Shown piece after piece: positions 13,913 to 22,100 of a stretch of 37,945 nt of DNA. Every line of letters starts with the position of its first letter. Within the stretch, counting starts at the first letter, position 1. Made by a program: the position numbers and the translations under genes. The stretch is taken from the NCBI GenBank assembly GCA_030018455.1, contig JASEFU010000012.1:1-37945 (forward strand). Reading direction: 5' to 3'. Below the pieces are notes generated by a model. It saw nothing but the letters and a program-made list of their open reading frames with translations, made no database searches and was not told where the DNA came from. Source of the stretch: Dehalococcoidia bacterium (GTDB lineage: Bacteria > Chloroflexota > Dehalococcoidia > DSTF01 > JALHUB01).

Positions 13913-14837
13913 AGTGAAGCTTTTCCGAGGGGCCGCCGTTGCGCAAGAGAAGACCGTCTACGTCGTCCGGCGCCTAGAGGAGCGCGACGAGATACGGCGC
14001 CGGCTGGAAGAAGAGCGGATCTACGCCGCCTATGCCCTGGCGCAGCTCGAGGCGGGGGCGTTCGAGAGATCGGAGTGGTGGCTCTCGCGGGGCGACGGCG
14101 GAGAGGCGCTGCTCATGCACTCGAAGGCGGGCCTGGGGAACGCGCTCGTCGCGCTCGGCGATGCGCCCGCCCTGGCGGCGGCGCTCAGCCTGCACCCCGG
14201 CCCACAGAACACCTTCGCCACCTTCCGACTCGAGCATCTCGACGTCATGCGGCGCTGTTTCATCCTGGCGCAGTCTGAGCCGATGGCCCGCATGGTCGTC
14301 ACTCGCGACGCCTTCGAAGCGGCGCCCACGCTGGAGGCGGAAGCCGACGGCGCGCTCGTCGTGCGGCGCCTCGACGAACGCGACATCGGCCGCGTGAACC
14401 GGCTCTACCGCAGCGAGGGGAGCCACATGGAGTACCGGGCCCATCATCTGCGAGGAAACGTCTACTTCGGCCTCTTCGAGGACGGGCGGCTGGTGTCGGT
14501 GGCCGGCACGCACTCCATCGCGCGGGAGAGCGGCATCGCTGTGGTGGGCAACGTCTTCACCCATCCGCTCTATCGCGACCGCCACTACGGCCTGCGCGTT
14601 ACCAGCGCCGTCACCGAAGCGCTTCTCGAGACGTGCCCTGAAGTAGCGCTCACGGTGCATCCGGAGAACGCGCCCGCCGTGCGCGCGTACGCAAGGCTGG
14701 GCTACCAGCAGGACTGTGAGATGATCGAGGCGGGCGCTTCGCGGAAGGACATACTCGGTCTGGGAAGCCTCTTCCGGCGGCTGCTGGCGCGGCGTCGGGG
14801 TCGGGGCCCGGGCGAAGAGATCGTGATTTCGAGTTAA
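13905..14837 (+). CDS. GNAT-family acetyltransferase (FR47-like)
   Basis: A 310-residue protein with a C-terminal GNAT fold. NVYFGLFEDGRLVSVAGTHS, AVVGNVFTHPLYRDRHYGLRVTSAVTEALLE (the acetyl-CoA loop region) and LTVHPENAPAVRAYARLGYQ are typical. The N-terminal half (about 1-150) is a second, less conserved domain, as in FR47-like double-GNAT proteins. The substrate is not predictable. Its start overlaps mtnP, so it belongs to the SAM-controlled operon, yet it is not a known salvage enzyme. The basic C-terminal tail (FRRLLARRRGRG) is unconserved. Confidence 0.85.
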   Translation: MVRVKLFRGAAVAQEKTVYVVRRLEERDEIRRRLEEERIYAAYALAQLEAGAFERSEWWLSRGDGGEALLMHSKAGLGNALVALGDAPALAAALSLHPGPQNTFATFRLEHLDVMRRCFILAQSEPMARMVVTRDAFEAAPTLEAEADGALVVRRLDERDIGRVNRLYRSEGSHMEYRAHHLRGNVYFGLFEDGRLVSVAGTHSIARESGIAVVGNVFTHPLYRDRHYGLRVTSAVTEALLETCPEVALTVHPENAPAVRAYARLGYQQDCEMIEAGASRKDILGLGSLFRRLLARRRGRGPGEEIVISS

Positions 14838-14853
14838 CGGAAGACATTTCTAG

Positions 14854-16149
<1,296 letters not shown>

Positions 16150-16183
16150 CATCATTCAACGTCCGGCTTTTGAGGAGGGAGAC

Positions 16184-17410
16184 ATGTCTACAACTTTCAT
16201 GACGTCGCCGTCGCTGGTGCTGACTTCGGAATCCGTGACCGAGGGCCACCCCGACAAGCTGTGCGACCAGATATCGGACGCCATTCTCGACGCGATTATC
16301 GCCCAGGATCCTTTGGCGCGCGTCGCCTGCGAGGCGGCGGCGACGACCGGCCTCGTCTTCGTGACGGGCGAGATCACGACGAGCTGCTACGTCGAGATCC
16401 CCGAGATCGTCAGGCAGACCATTCACGACATCGGCTACACGCGGGCGAAGTACGGCTTCGACTACGAGACGTGCGGCGTCATCGTCTCCATCAAGGAGCA
16501 GTCGAAGGACATCGCGATGGGCGTGGAGCACTCGCTGGAGTACCGCGAGCACCTATCGGACGACGAAGAGATGGAGCGGGGCGCCGGCGACCAGGGAATG
16601 ATGGTCGGCTTCGCCTGCACGGAGACGCCGGAGCTCATGCCGTTGCCGATATCGCTCGCGCACAGGCTCTGCCGGCGGCTGGCGCAGGTGCGCAAGGACG
16701 GAACGCTCGGCTATCTGCGGCCGGACGGCAAGTCGCAGGTGACGGTCGAGTACGCGTACGGCGTGCCGAAGCGGGTCGACGCGGTGGTGATCGCGGCGCA
16801 GCACGACAAGGTGGTGAAGCAGGAGGTGCTGCGCAAGGAGATCATGGAGCTTGTGATCCGCAAGGTCATCCCGCCGGAGATGCTCGACGAGCACACGAAG
16901 TACTTCATCAACGCGACGGGCCGCTTTGAGATCGGCGGGCCGATGGGCGACGCCGGGCTGACGGGGCGCAAGATCATCGTCGACACATACGGCGGGATCG
17001 CGCGGCACGGCGGCGGCTGCTTCTCGGGCAAGGACCCGACGAAGGTCGACCGCTCGGGGGCGTATGCGGCGCGCTACGTGGCGAAGAACCTGGTCGCCGC
17101 GGGCCTGGCCGACCGGCTGGAGCTGCACGTATCGTACGCCATCGGCGTGGCGCGGCCCACGTCGCTTTCCGTCGAGGCGTTCGGGACGAATCGGGTGCCG
17201 GAGGAGCGGATACTGGAGCTGGTGCGGGAGCACTTCGACCTGCGTCCGGAGGCGATAATCCGCGGGCTGCGGCTGCGGCGTCCGATATACAAGGCGACGG
17301 CGGCGTACGGGGCGTTCGGCCGGGAGGACATCGACGCGCCATGGGAGGCGACGGACAAGGCGGAGCTATTGCGTCGGGAGGCGGGCCTCCCCGTCGCCCG
17401 CGAGAGCTAG
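16184..17410 (+). CDS. metK: S-adenosylmethionine synthetase MetK
   Basis: A 408-residue enzyme joining methionine and ATP to give SAM, the ligand of the riboswitch at the head of this operon. Motifs: [19 protein letters not shown] (methionine/ATP site), the GDQGMM hexapeptide loop and [19 protein letters not shown] (triphosphate site). The ATG at 16184 has a near-perfect GAGGAGGG ribosome binding site. It is the last gene of the SAM module. After its stop the sequence turns into hairpin repeats. Confidence 0.97.
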   Translation: MSTTFMTSPSLVLTSESVTEGHPDKLCDQISDAILDAIIAQDPLARVACEAAATTGLVFVTGEITTSCYVEIPEIVRQTIHDIGYTRAKYGFDYETCGVIVSIKEQSKDIAMGVEHSLEYREHLSDDEEMERGAGDQGMMVGFACTETPELMPLPISLAHRLCRRLAQVRKDGTLGYLRPDGKSQVTVEYAYGVPKRVDAVVIAAQHDKVVKQEVLRKEIMELVIRKVIPPEMLDEHTKYFINATGRFEIGGPMGDAGLTGRKIIVDTYGGIARHGGGCFSGKDPTKVDRSGAYAARYVAKNLVAAGLADRLELHVSYAIGVARPTSLSVEAFGTNRVPEERILELVREHFDLRPEAIIRGLRLRRPIYKATAAYGAFGREDIDAPWEATDKAELLRREAGLPVARES

Positions 17411-17423
17411 CCCGGGTTCGTAG

Positions 17424-17442
17424 GGCCGGCATCTTGCCCGCC
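17424..17442. repeat. GGCGGGCA-type hairpin, copy 1 (imperfect)
   Basis: GGCCGGCA-TCT-TGCCCGCC, eight pairs with one C-C mismatch, just after metK. It may serve as the operon's 3' end, but no T-tract follows. Same family as 17766, 18540 and 21654. Confidence 0.7.
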
Positions 17443-17511
17443 GATGTGCCTGTCAACGGATACGGGAACAGATAAACGGACGGCGCACGCGCCGCCCTCG
17501 AATCGGGGGTC

Positions 17512-17530
17512 CAGGGGGCAGAGCCCCCTG
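17512..17530. repeat. Hairpin repeat, CAGGGGGC-AGA-GCCCCCTG
   Basis: Perfect eight-base stem with an AGA loop. Related in stem and loop style to 18860-18874 and 21620-21640. Confidence 0.8.
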
Positions 17531-17537
17531 ACGGGGG

Positions 17538-17560
17538 TTTCAGGGGGTGTCCCCCTGAAA
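17538..17560. repeat. Hairpin repeat, TTTCAGGGGG-TGT-CCCCCTGAAA
   Basis: Perfect ten-base stem with a TGT loop. The TGT/ACA-loop type recurs at 18712, 18736 and 21556. Confidence 0.8.
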
Positions 17561-17582
17561 TCGATTCCTATATAACAGACCT

Positions 17583-17597
17583 GGGTGGGTGGGTGGG
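17583..17597 (+). other. Perfect four-run G-quadruplex motif
   Basis: Four GGG runs separated by single T residues. This pattern forms very stable parallel quadruplexes in vitro. It lies about 260 bases upstream of the nucleotidyltransferase gene on its coding strand, just after a TATAAC (17571-17576) that could be a -10. Confidence 0.7.
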
Positions 17598-17657
17598 AAA
17601 GGCGAGCGCACGCTTGCGGTGACACCGGGCTGCGGCCGCGCGCCACGGGAAAGCGAA

Positions 17658-17711
17658 AGAGCGAGGGAGCCTTTGTTTGCGCTGGTGCTGGCGGGCGGTA
17701 AGGGGGAGCGG
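17658..17711 (+). pseudogene. Truncated duplicate of the nucleotidyltransferase gene start
   Basis: These 54 bases are identical, except for one base, to 17845-17898, which holds the ribosome binding site, TTG start and first dozen codons of the nucleotidyltransferase gene. The copy breaks off after the codons for LAGGKGER and runs into a repeat. It is therefore a broken gene start with no body. Confidence 0.85.
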
Positions 17712-17721
17712 GACATTTGCA

Positions 17722-17750
17722 GCACCCCGGCCTGAAGGCCGGGGCATCGG
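17722..17750. repeat. Dispersed GGCCTGAAGG palindromic repeat, copy 1
   Basis: CCCCGGCCT-GA-AGGCCGGGG followed by CATCGG. A diverged copy with the same flanks is at 32011-32039, inside the ribosomal operon, 14 kb away. Confidence 0.8.
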
Positions 17751-17765
17751 ATCGTAAACTCACAG

Positions 17766-17784
17766 GGCGGGCATCCTGCCCGCC
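17766..17784. repeat. GGCGGGCA-type hairpin, copy 2
   Basis: GGCGGGCA-TCC-TGCCCGCC, perfect eight-base stem with a three-base loop. It lies between the truncated gene start and the true gene. Confidence 0.8.
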
Positions 17785-17859
17785 GGCGGCCAGATAGGGC
17801 GGCGGGTCGGGTACCGAGCCCCGACCCTGCCGAGATGAGGGAAGAGAGCGAGGGAGCCT

Positions 17860-18564
17860 TTGTTTGCGTTGGTGCTGGCGGGCGGTAAGGGGGAGCGGCT
17901 GAGGCCGCTCACTTCCGACCGCCCGAAACCGATGGTCCCCGTCGCCGGACGCCCCATCCTCGAACACCACCTGGCGTGGCTGCGCGAGAACGGCGTCACC
18001 GACGTCGTGCTGCTGTGCGGCTACCGCCACGAGGCCATCGAGTCGCATTTCGGCGACGGCGCCCGCTTCGGGCTGCGCGTCCGCTACTCGGTGGAGGACG
18101 AGCCGCTGGGCCGCGGCGGCGCGTTCAAGCTGGGCTGGCGTCAAGTGCCGGAGAGCGAACGCGTCGTCATCGGCACTAACGGCGACAACATGGTCGAGCA
18201 GCCGCTGGCGCCGCTCCTCCGGCAGCACGAGCGCACGGGCGCGACGGCGACGGTGATGCTGGCGCCTCTGCGCAGCCCCTTCGGCGTCGTGCGACTGCGC
18301 GGCAGCCGCATCCTCGGGTTCGACGAGAAGCCGCTGCTGCCCTACTGGGTGAACGCGGGGGTGTACGCGCTGGGGCGCGAGTTCTTCTCGATGCTGCCGG
18401 ACGTGGGCGACCACGAGACGACGGTGTTCCCGGCGCTGGCGTCGGAACGGCGGCTGTACGGGTTCAAGAGCCGGGCGTACTGGAAGCCCATCGATACGTT
18501 GAAGGACGTGCGGGAGGCCGAGGAGCACTTGCACGGCATGGCGGGCAAGATGCCCGCCCTATGA
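17860..18564 (+). CDS. NDP-sugar nucleotidyltransferase (mannose/glucose-1-phosphate type)
   Basis: A 234-residue nucleotidyltransferase: FALVLAGGKGERLRPLT signature loop, RPKPMVPVAGRPILEHHL, GTNGDNM (metal-binding Asp region) and FDEKP, as in GDP-mannose or dTDP/UDP-glucose pyrophosphorylases. It joins a sugar-1-phosphate to an NTP. With the two downstream genes a mannose route is plausible, but the nucleotide and sugar are not certain. The TTG start follows GAGGGAG. The last nine residues (GMAGKMPAL) and the stop are encoded by a hairpin repeat. A remnant of the likely original tail, ALKDVREAEEHVEERG, follows in the same frame at 18568-18618. Confidence 0.9.
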   Translation: MFALVLAGGKGERLRPLTSDRPKPMVPVAGRPILEHHLAWLRENGVTDVVLLCGYRHEAIESHFGDGARFGLRVRYSVEDEPLGRGGAFKLGWRQVPESERVVIGTNGDNMVEQPLAPLLRQHERTGATATVMLAPLRSPFGVVRLRGSRILGFDEKPLLPYWVNAGVYALGREFFSMLPDVGDHETTVFPALASERRLYGFKSRAYWKPIDTLKDVREAEEHLHGMAGKMPAL

Positions 18565-18598
18565 GGAGCGTTGAAGGACGTGCGGGAGGCGGAAGAGC
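18497..18598 (+). repeat. 30-base direct repeat flanking a hairpin insertion
   Basis: Bases 18497-18526 are repeated at 18569-18598 with two mismatches. The offset is 72 bases, exactly 24 codons. Between the copies lies the GGCGGGCA hairpin. Confidence 0.85.
18540..18558. repeat. GGCGGGCA-type hairpin, copy 3, inside the gene end
   Basis: GGCGGGCA-AGA-TGCCCGCC, perfect stem, followed by CTATGAG, whose TGA is the stop codon of the nucleotidyltransferase. Confidence 0.85.
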
Positions 18599-18618
18599 AT
18601 GTGGAGGAGCGGGGGTGA
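18565..18618 (+). pseudogene. Detached original C-terminus of the nucleotidyltransferase
   Basis: Reading on in frame past the TGA at 18562-18564 gives GALKDVREAEEHVEERG and a TGA at 18616-18618. The first part repeats the DTLKDVREAEEH of the gene. It is not translated unless the stop is read through. Confidence 0.7.
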
Positions 18619-18661
18619 CCCTCGCGCCCCCAGGGCCGCGCGAAGATGCGTGGTTCTTCCC

Positions 18662-18683
18662 GCCTGCCTGCCGGCAGGCAGGC
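18662..18683. repeat. 22-base perfect palindrome
   Basis: GCCTGCCTGCC followed directly by its reverse complement. A partial version occurs at about 21601-21615, next to the other hairpins downstream of the isomerase gene. Confidence 0.8.
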
Positions 18684-18711
18684 CCACCCGCCCTAGATAA
18701 GTCAATAAACC

Positions 18712-18756
18712 CAAGGGGACACCCCTTGAACCCCGCCAGAGGGGACACCCCTCTGG
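18712..18756. repeat. Two tandem ACA-loop hairpins
   Basis: CAAGGGG-ACA-CCCCTTG (18712-18728) and CCAGAGGGG-ACA-CCCCTCTGG (18736-18756), both perfect. Same loop type as 17538 and 21556. Confidence 0.8.
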
Positions 18757-18859
18757 ACTCCCCGATAGTTCGGGAGCGAGGACCTGGGGACGAGTGCCGG
18801 ACATTAAGGACTAGCGCACACCCCTGTGAGCCGGCAGGCGGGCCCTGAACCCTTGGCAA

Positions 18860-18874
18860 AGGGGCTCTGCCCCT
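18860..18874. repeat. Hairpin repeat, AGGGGC-TCT-GCCCCT
   Basis: Perfect six-base stem with a TCT loop, the reverse-strand form of the AGA loop at 17512. Confidence 0.7.
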
Positions 18875-18905
18875 CTGCACTCCCCGTTCAGACAAGGGGT
18901 TGCGT

Positions 18906-20351
18906 GTGGAGAGCGTGATTAAGTTCGGGACGGATGGGTGGCGCGCCGTTATCGGCGAGGACTTCACGTTCGATAACGTGCGGGCGTGCGCGCAAAGCGT
19001 GGCGCTCTTCCTCAAAGAGAGCGGCCTCGCCCGGCGGGGCCTCGTCGTCGGTTACGATACGCGCTTTGCCTCCGAGGACTTCGCGGCCGCCGTCGCCGAA
19101 GTCGTCGCCGCCAACGATATCAAGGTCTATCTGTGCGACCGCGCCTGCCCGACGCCGACCGTCTCCTACGCCATCCTCGACAAGGGCGCGGGCGGAGCGG
19201 TCGTCGTTACGGCGAGCCACAATCCCTGGCGCTGGAACGGCTTCAAGTACAAGCCGGAGTACGCGGGGAGCGCCTCGCCGGAGGTCATCCAGCGGCTGGA
19301 GGCGCCCTTGCCGCGCATCCTGGCGTCGGGCCCGCCGCCACGCATCGGGCTCGACGAAGCGGAGCGCCGCGGGCTGCTCGAACGCTTCGACCCGCGGCCG
19401 CCGTACCTCGCGCAACTGGCGCGCCTGGTCGACCTCGGATCGCTGCGGGCATCCGAGCTGAAGGTTGTCGCCGACCCCATGTACGGCGCCGGCATGGGCT
19501 ACCTGCGCGCGTTGCTCTCGAGCGGGCGGCTCAGGGCGCGCGAGCTGCACGACGAGCGCAACCCGTTGTTCCCCGGCCTTCACTCGCCGGAACCCATCGG
19601 GCGCAACCTGGGGGAACTGTCGGCGGCCGTGCGCGACGAGAAGGCGGACGTCGGCCTGGCGTTGGACGGCGACGCCGACCGCGTGGGGGTCGTCGACGAG
19701 AATGGGCGTTACGTCGACCAGTTGCAGGTGTTCGGGCTGCTGGCGTACTACCTGCTGGAGGTGCGGGGCGAGCGCGGCCCGATCGTAAAGTCGCTGACGA
19801 CGACGCGCATGGTGCAGCGGCTGGGCGAACTGTACGGCGTGCCCGTCTACGAGACGGCCGTCGGGTTCAAGTACCTGGGGCCCCGCATGATCGAGACGGG
19901 CGCGCTCATCGGCGGCGAAGAGAGCGGCGGCTACGGCTTTCGCGGCCACCTGCCGGAGCGCGACGGCGTAGTGGCGGGCCTGTACTTTCTTGATTTCATG
20001 GCGCGAACAGGAAAGCGGCCGTCGGAGCTGCTGGCGGAGCTGTACGAGCGCGTGGGGCCGCATCACTACGACCGCATCGACGTCCACATGCGGCCGGAGG
20101 AGCGCGACGACGTCCTGCGCCGCGTCGACGAGAGCCGGCCGCGCGAGCTGGCGGGCGTCGCCGTCGTCGAGCGCGACACGATAGACGGCTACCGCTTCGA
20201 TCTCGAGAACGGCGGCTGGCTGCTCATACGCTTCTCGGGCACGGAGCCGCTCATCCGCATCTATACGGAGGTGCCGGATCCGGCGCTGGTGCCGCGCATG
20301 CTGGCGGCGGGCCGCGAGCTGGCGGGACTGCCGGCGGCAAAGGAGGGCTAA
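18906..20351 (+). CDS. Phosphomannomutase / phosphoglucomutase (alpha-D-phosphohexomutase)
   Basis: A 481-residue enzyme interconverting hexose-6-phosphate and hexose-1-phosphate through a phosphoserine. Four signature loops are intact: KFGTDGWRAVIGEDFT at the start, VVTASHNPWRWNGFK with the catalytic Ser, LALDGDADRVG for magnesium, and GGEESGGYGF for sugar recognition, plus FSGTEPLIRIY for phosphate. GTG 18906 was chosen because AAGGGG (18894-18899) is six bases upstream. The TTG at 18900 touches that site. It should supply mannose- or glucose-1-phosphate to the upstream nucleotidyltransferase, and is followed after two bases by the isomerase gene. Confidence 0.93.
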   Translation: MESVIKFGTDGWRAVIGEDFTFDNVRACAQSVALFLKESGLARRGLVVGYDTRFASEDFAAAVAEVVAANDIKVYLCDRACPTPTVSYAILDKGAGGAVVVTASHNPWRWNGFKYKPEYAGSASPEVIQRLEAPLPRILASGPPPRIGLDEAERRGLLERFDPRPPYLAQLARLVDLGSLRASELKVVADPMYGAGMGYLRALLSSGRLRARELHDERNPLFPGLHSPEPIGRNLGELSAAVRDEKADVGLALDGDADRVGVVDENGRYVDQLQVFGLLAYYLLEVRGERGPIVKSLTTTRMVQRLGELYGVPVYETAVGFKYLGPRMIETGALIGGEESGGYGFRGHLPERDGVVAGLYFLDFMARTGKRPSELLAELYERVGPHHYDRIDVHMRPEERDDVLRRVDESRPRELAGVAVVERDTIDGYRFDLENGGWLLIRFSGTEPLIRIYTEVPDPALVPRMLAAGRELAGLPAAKEG

Positions 20352-20353
20352 CC

Positions 20354-21418
20354 ATGCACGCGCTCGACGACCCGGAAACATACGCGCGCCTGGACCCCGA
20401 CGACCTGCGGGGCCGCATCGCCGGGCTGCCGCAGCAGTGCCGCGACGCGTGGTCGCGGGCGAGGGCGTTCCCCTTCCCGCCGCGGTTTGCGGAAGCGGAG
20501 CGCATTGTCGTGCTCGGCATGGGCGGCTCGGCGATAGCGGGCGACATCCTGCGCTCGCTGGCGTCGCGGTCGTCGCGCAAGCCGGTGCTTGTGCATCGCG
20601 GCTACGACCTTCCGCCGCTGGCGGACGACGAACGGGCGCTGGTCGTCGCATCGAGCAAGAGCGGCGACACGGAGGAGGTGTTGTCGTCGTTCGGGCGGGC
20701 GCTGGAGACGCCGTCCCAGAAGCTGGTGATGACGACGGGCGGCCGTCTGCTCGACATCGCGCGCGAGCGGGGGATCGCGGCGTACACGTTCGAGTACGCG
20801 GGCGAGCCGCGTTCGGCGCTGGGGCACAGCCTGATGCCGCTCCTTGTCCTCGGCGAGCTGGCCGGCGTGTTGCCGTCGCAGAAGGAAGCGGTCGCCGAGT
20901 CGATAGCGCTCATGGAGGAGATGCGCGGCGAGATCGGCGTCGACGTGCCGTTCGAGCGAAACGAGGCGAAGCAACTGGCGTCGCGGCTGACGGGGAAGCT
21001 GCCGGTGGTCTACGGAGGGGAATGGCTGGCGGAAGCGGCGCACCGCTGGAAGACGCAACTCAACGAGAACGGGAAGGTGTGGGCCTTCTACGAGGAGCTA
21101 TCGGAGGCGAACCACAACGCTATCGAGGGTTACGGGCTGCCGCGCGAAGTGTCGGAGAAGGCGCATGTGGTCTTCCTGTACCATCCGAAGCTCAACCCAC
21201 GCATCATCCTGCGGATCAACGGCACGCATGACGCGCTGGCGGCTGCCGGCGTGAGCGACGACAAGGTGATCGTGCGCGGCGACAGCGAGCTTGCGCGGGT
21301 GCTGACGGCGATCTTCTTCGGCGACCACGCGAGCTACTACGTGGCGATGTTGAATGGGGTGCGTCCCTCGCCCGTGACGTCGATACAGCACCTTAAGGGC
21401 TGGCTGGCGGAGAAGTAG
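20354..21418 (+). CDS. Bifunctional phosphoglucose/phosphomannose isomerase
   Basis: A 354-residue SIS-domain isomerase of the archaeal/bacterial PGI/PMI family, converting fructose-6-P to glucose-6-P and mannose-6-P. Seen: IVVLGMGGSAIAGDIL (first SIS strand), VASSKSGDTEEVL (phosphate loop), and EANHNAIEGYGLP with the catalytic Glu and His. The loop is usually SYSGNTEE, so the K and D in SSKSGDTEE are a variation. The ATG has a strong AAGGAGGG site that overlaps the end of the mutase gene. Together with that gene it forms a two-step path from fructose-6-P to hexose-1-P. Confidence 0.92.
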   Translation: MHALDDPETYARLDPDDLRGRIAGLPQQCRDAWSRARAFPFPPRFAEAERIVVLGMGGSAIAGDILRSLASRSSRKPVLVHRGYDLPPLADDERALVVASSKSGDTEEVLSSFGRALETPSQKLVMTTGGRLLDIARERGIAAYTFEYAGEPRSALGHSLMPLLVLGELAGVLPSQKEAVAESIALMEEMRGEIGVDVPFERNEAKQLASRLTGKLPVVYGGEWLAEAAHRWKTQLNENGKVWAFYEELSEANHNAIEGYGLPREVSEKAHVVFLYHPKLNPRIILRINGTHDALAAAGVSDDKVIVRGDSELARVLTAIFFGDHASYYVAMLNGVRPSPVTSIQHLKGWLAEK

Positions 21419-21555
21419 CTACGCTTGGCGTTGCGTACCAAACGGTCTGTTGGCACGCAGCACGAAGCGTCGCAATTGAGGGTAGCCGCTGCCGCTGCTC
21501 GTAACATTAGCGTCCATCTTCCCACCCTCCCGCCCACAAGCGTTATTTGGGTTTC

Positions 21556-21570
21556 AGGGGGACACCCCCT
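21556..21570. repeat. Hairpin repeat, AGGGGG-ACA-CCCCCT
   Basis: Perfect six-base stem, preceded by GTTTC as in the 17538 copy. Confidence 0.75.
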
Positions 21571-21619
21571 CCTGTGGCGGGCAGGCCTGAAAACCCCCGC
21601 TTGCCGGCAGGCAGGCCCG

Positions 21620-21640
21620 CCAGAGGGCTCCGCCCTCTGG
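21620..21640. repeat. Hairpin repeat, CCAGAGGGC-TCC-GCCCTCTGG
   Basis: Perfect nine-base stem with a three-base loop. It could act as a bidirectional terminator, but no T-tract adjoins it. Confidence 0.8.
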
Positions 21641-21653
21641 GCTCCCTTACCGC

Positions 21654-21672
21654 GCCGGGCAAGATGCCCGGC
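21654..21672. repeat. GGCGGGCA-type hairpin, copy 4
   Basis: GCCGGGCA-AGA-TGCCCGGC followed by CTATGG, as in the 18540 copy (CTATGA). It sits 36 bases beyond the rpsI stop and is the first structure the ribosomal transcript meets. Confidence 0.8.
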
Positions 21673-21707
21673 CTATGGAATCGGTTGAACGGGAAGCCCC
21701 AAGGGCA

Positions 21708-22100
21708 TTAGCGCTTGGTGTACTGAGGGGCCTTGCGGGCGCGCTTCAGACCGTACTTCTTGCGCTCCTTTACGCGCGGATCGCGGGTCAGGAGGCCGTG
21801 GGCGCGCAGCGGCTTCTTCAGGTTCTCGTCCGCTTCGACGAGGGCGCGCGCGATGCCGTGCGCGATGGCGCCGGCCCAGCCGCTAATGCCGCCGCCTTCC
21901 ACCTTCACCTGGGCGTTGAACTTGCCCTCACTCTCGGTCACCTGCAGCGGCCGCAGCACCTGTATCTGATGCGCGGGACGGACGAACACCTCTTCCAGCG
22001 GCTTCCCGTTGATGATCACCGTGCCCGCGCCCGGATAGAGGCGCACGCGCGCCACGGCGCTCTTCCTTCGTCCTGTCCCGGAGTGGTACTGCTGGTTCAA
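21708..22100 (-). CDS. rpsI: Ribosomal protein S9
   Basis: 130 residues, usual length. [17 protein letters not shown] at the start, and a [17 protein letters not shown] tail of the type that reaches the P-site tRNA. The TTG start at 22100 overlaps the L13 stop by four bases, with AGGAGA just upstream. It is the last gene of the ribosomal supercluster. Confidence 0.97.
   Translation of the reverse strand: MNQQYHSGTGRRKSAVARVRLYPGAGTVIINGKPLEEVFVRPAHQIQVLRPLQVTESEGKFNAQVKVEGGGISGWAGAIAHGIARALVEADENLKKPLRAHGLLTRDPRVKERKKYGLKRARKAPQYTKR

Larger units (their letters stand above)
17411..17859 (+). other. 449-base gene-free, repeat-rich spacer
   Basis: No gene is supported here. It holds four hairpin repeats, a four-run G-tract, one copy of a dispersed GGCCTGAAGG repeat and a truncated copy of the start of the next gene. 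Each is listed separately. Confidence 0.75.
18619..18905. other. 287-base repeat-rich spacer without a gene
   Basis: No reading frame here is convincing. The spacer contains a 22-base perfect palindrome and three further hairpins, listed separately. A ribosome binding site for the next gene (AAGGGG, 18894-18899) ends it. Confidence 0.7.
21419..21707. other. 289-base convergent spacer, repeats only
   Basis: The spacer lies between the isomerase and rpsI genes, which point at each other. No gene is supported. Bases 21419-21545 show nothing I recognise. From 21556 on it is packed with hairpins that probably separate the two transcripts. Confidence 0.7.

Noticed and set aside
18561-18848. 95-residue plus-strand frame through the repeats
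   Set aside because: Its sequence is made of palindromic repeats (Cys/Arg/Gly/Pro-rich) and no ribosome binding site fits.
17424-21672. Hairpin repeats as a CRISPR array
   Set aside because: Spacing and orientation are irregular, units are shorter than 25 bases and differ, and there are no spacers of even length or cas genes.
21425-21688. 87-residue plus-strand frame after the isomerase gene
   Set aside because: It overlaps hairpin repeats, has no ribosome binding site and no recognisable sequence.
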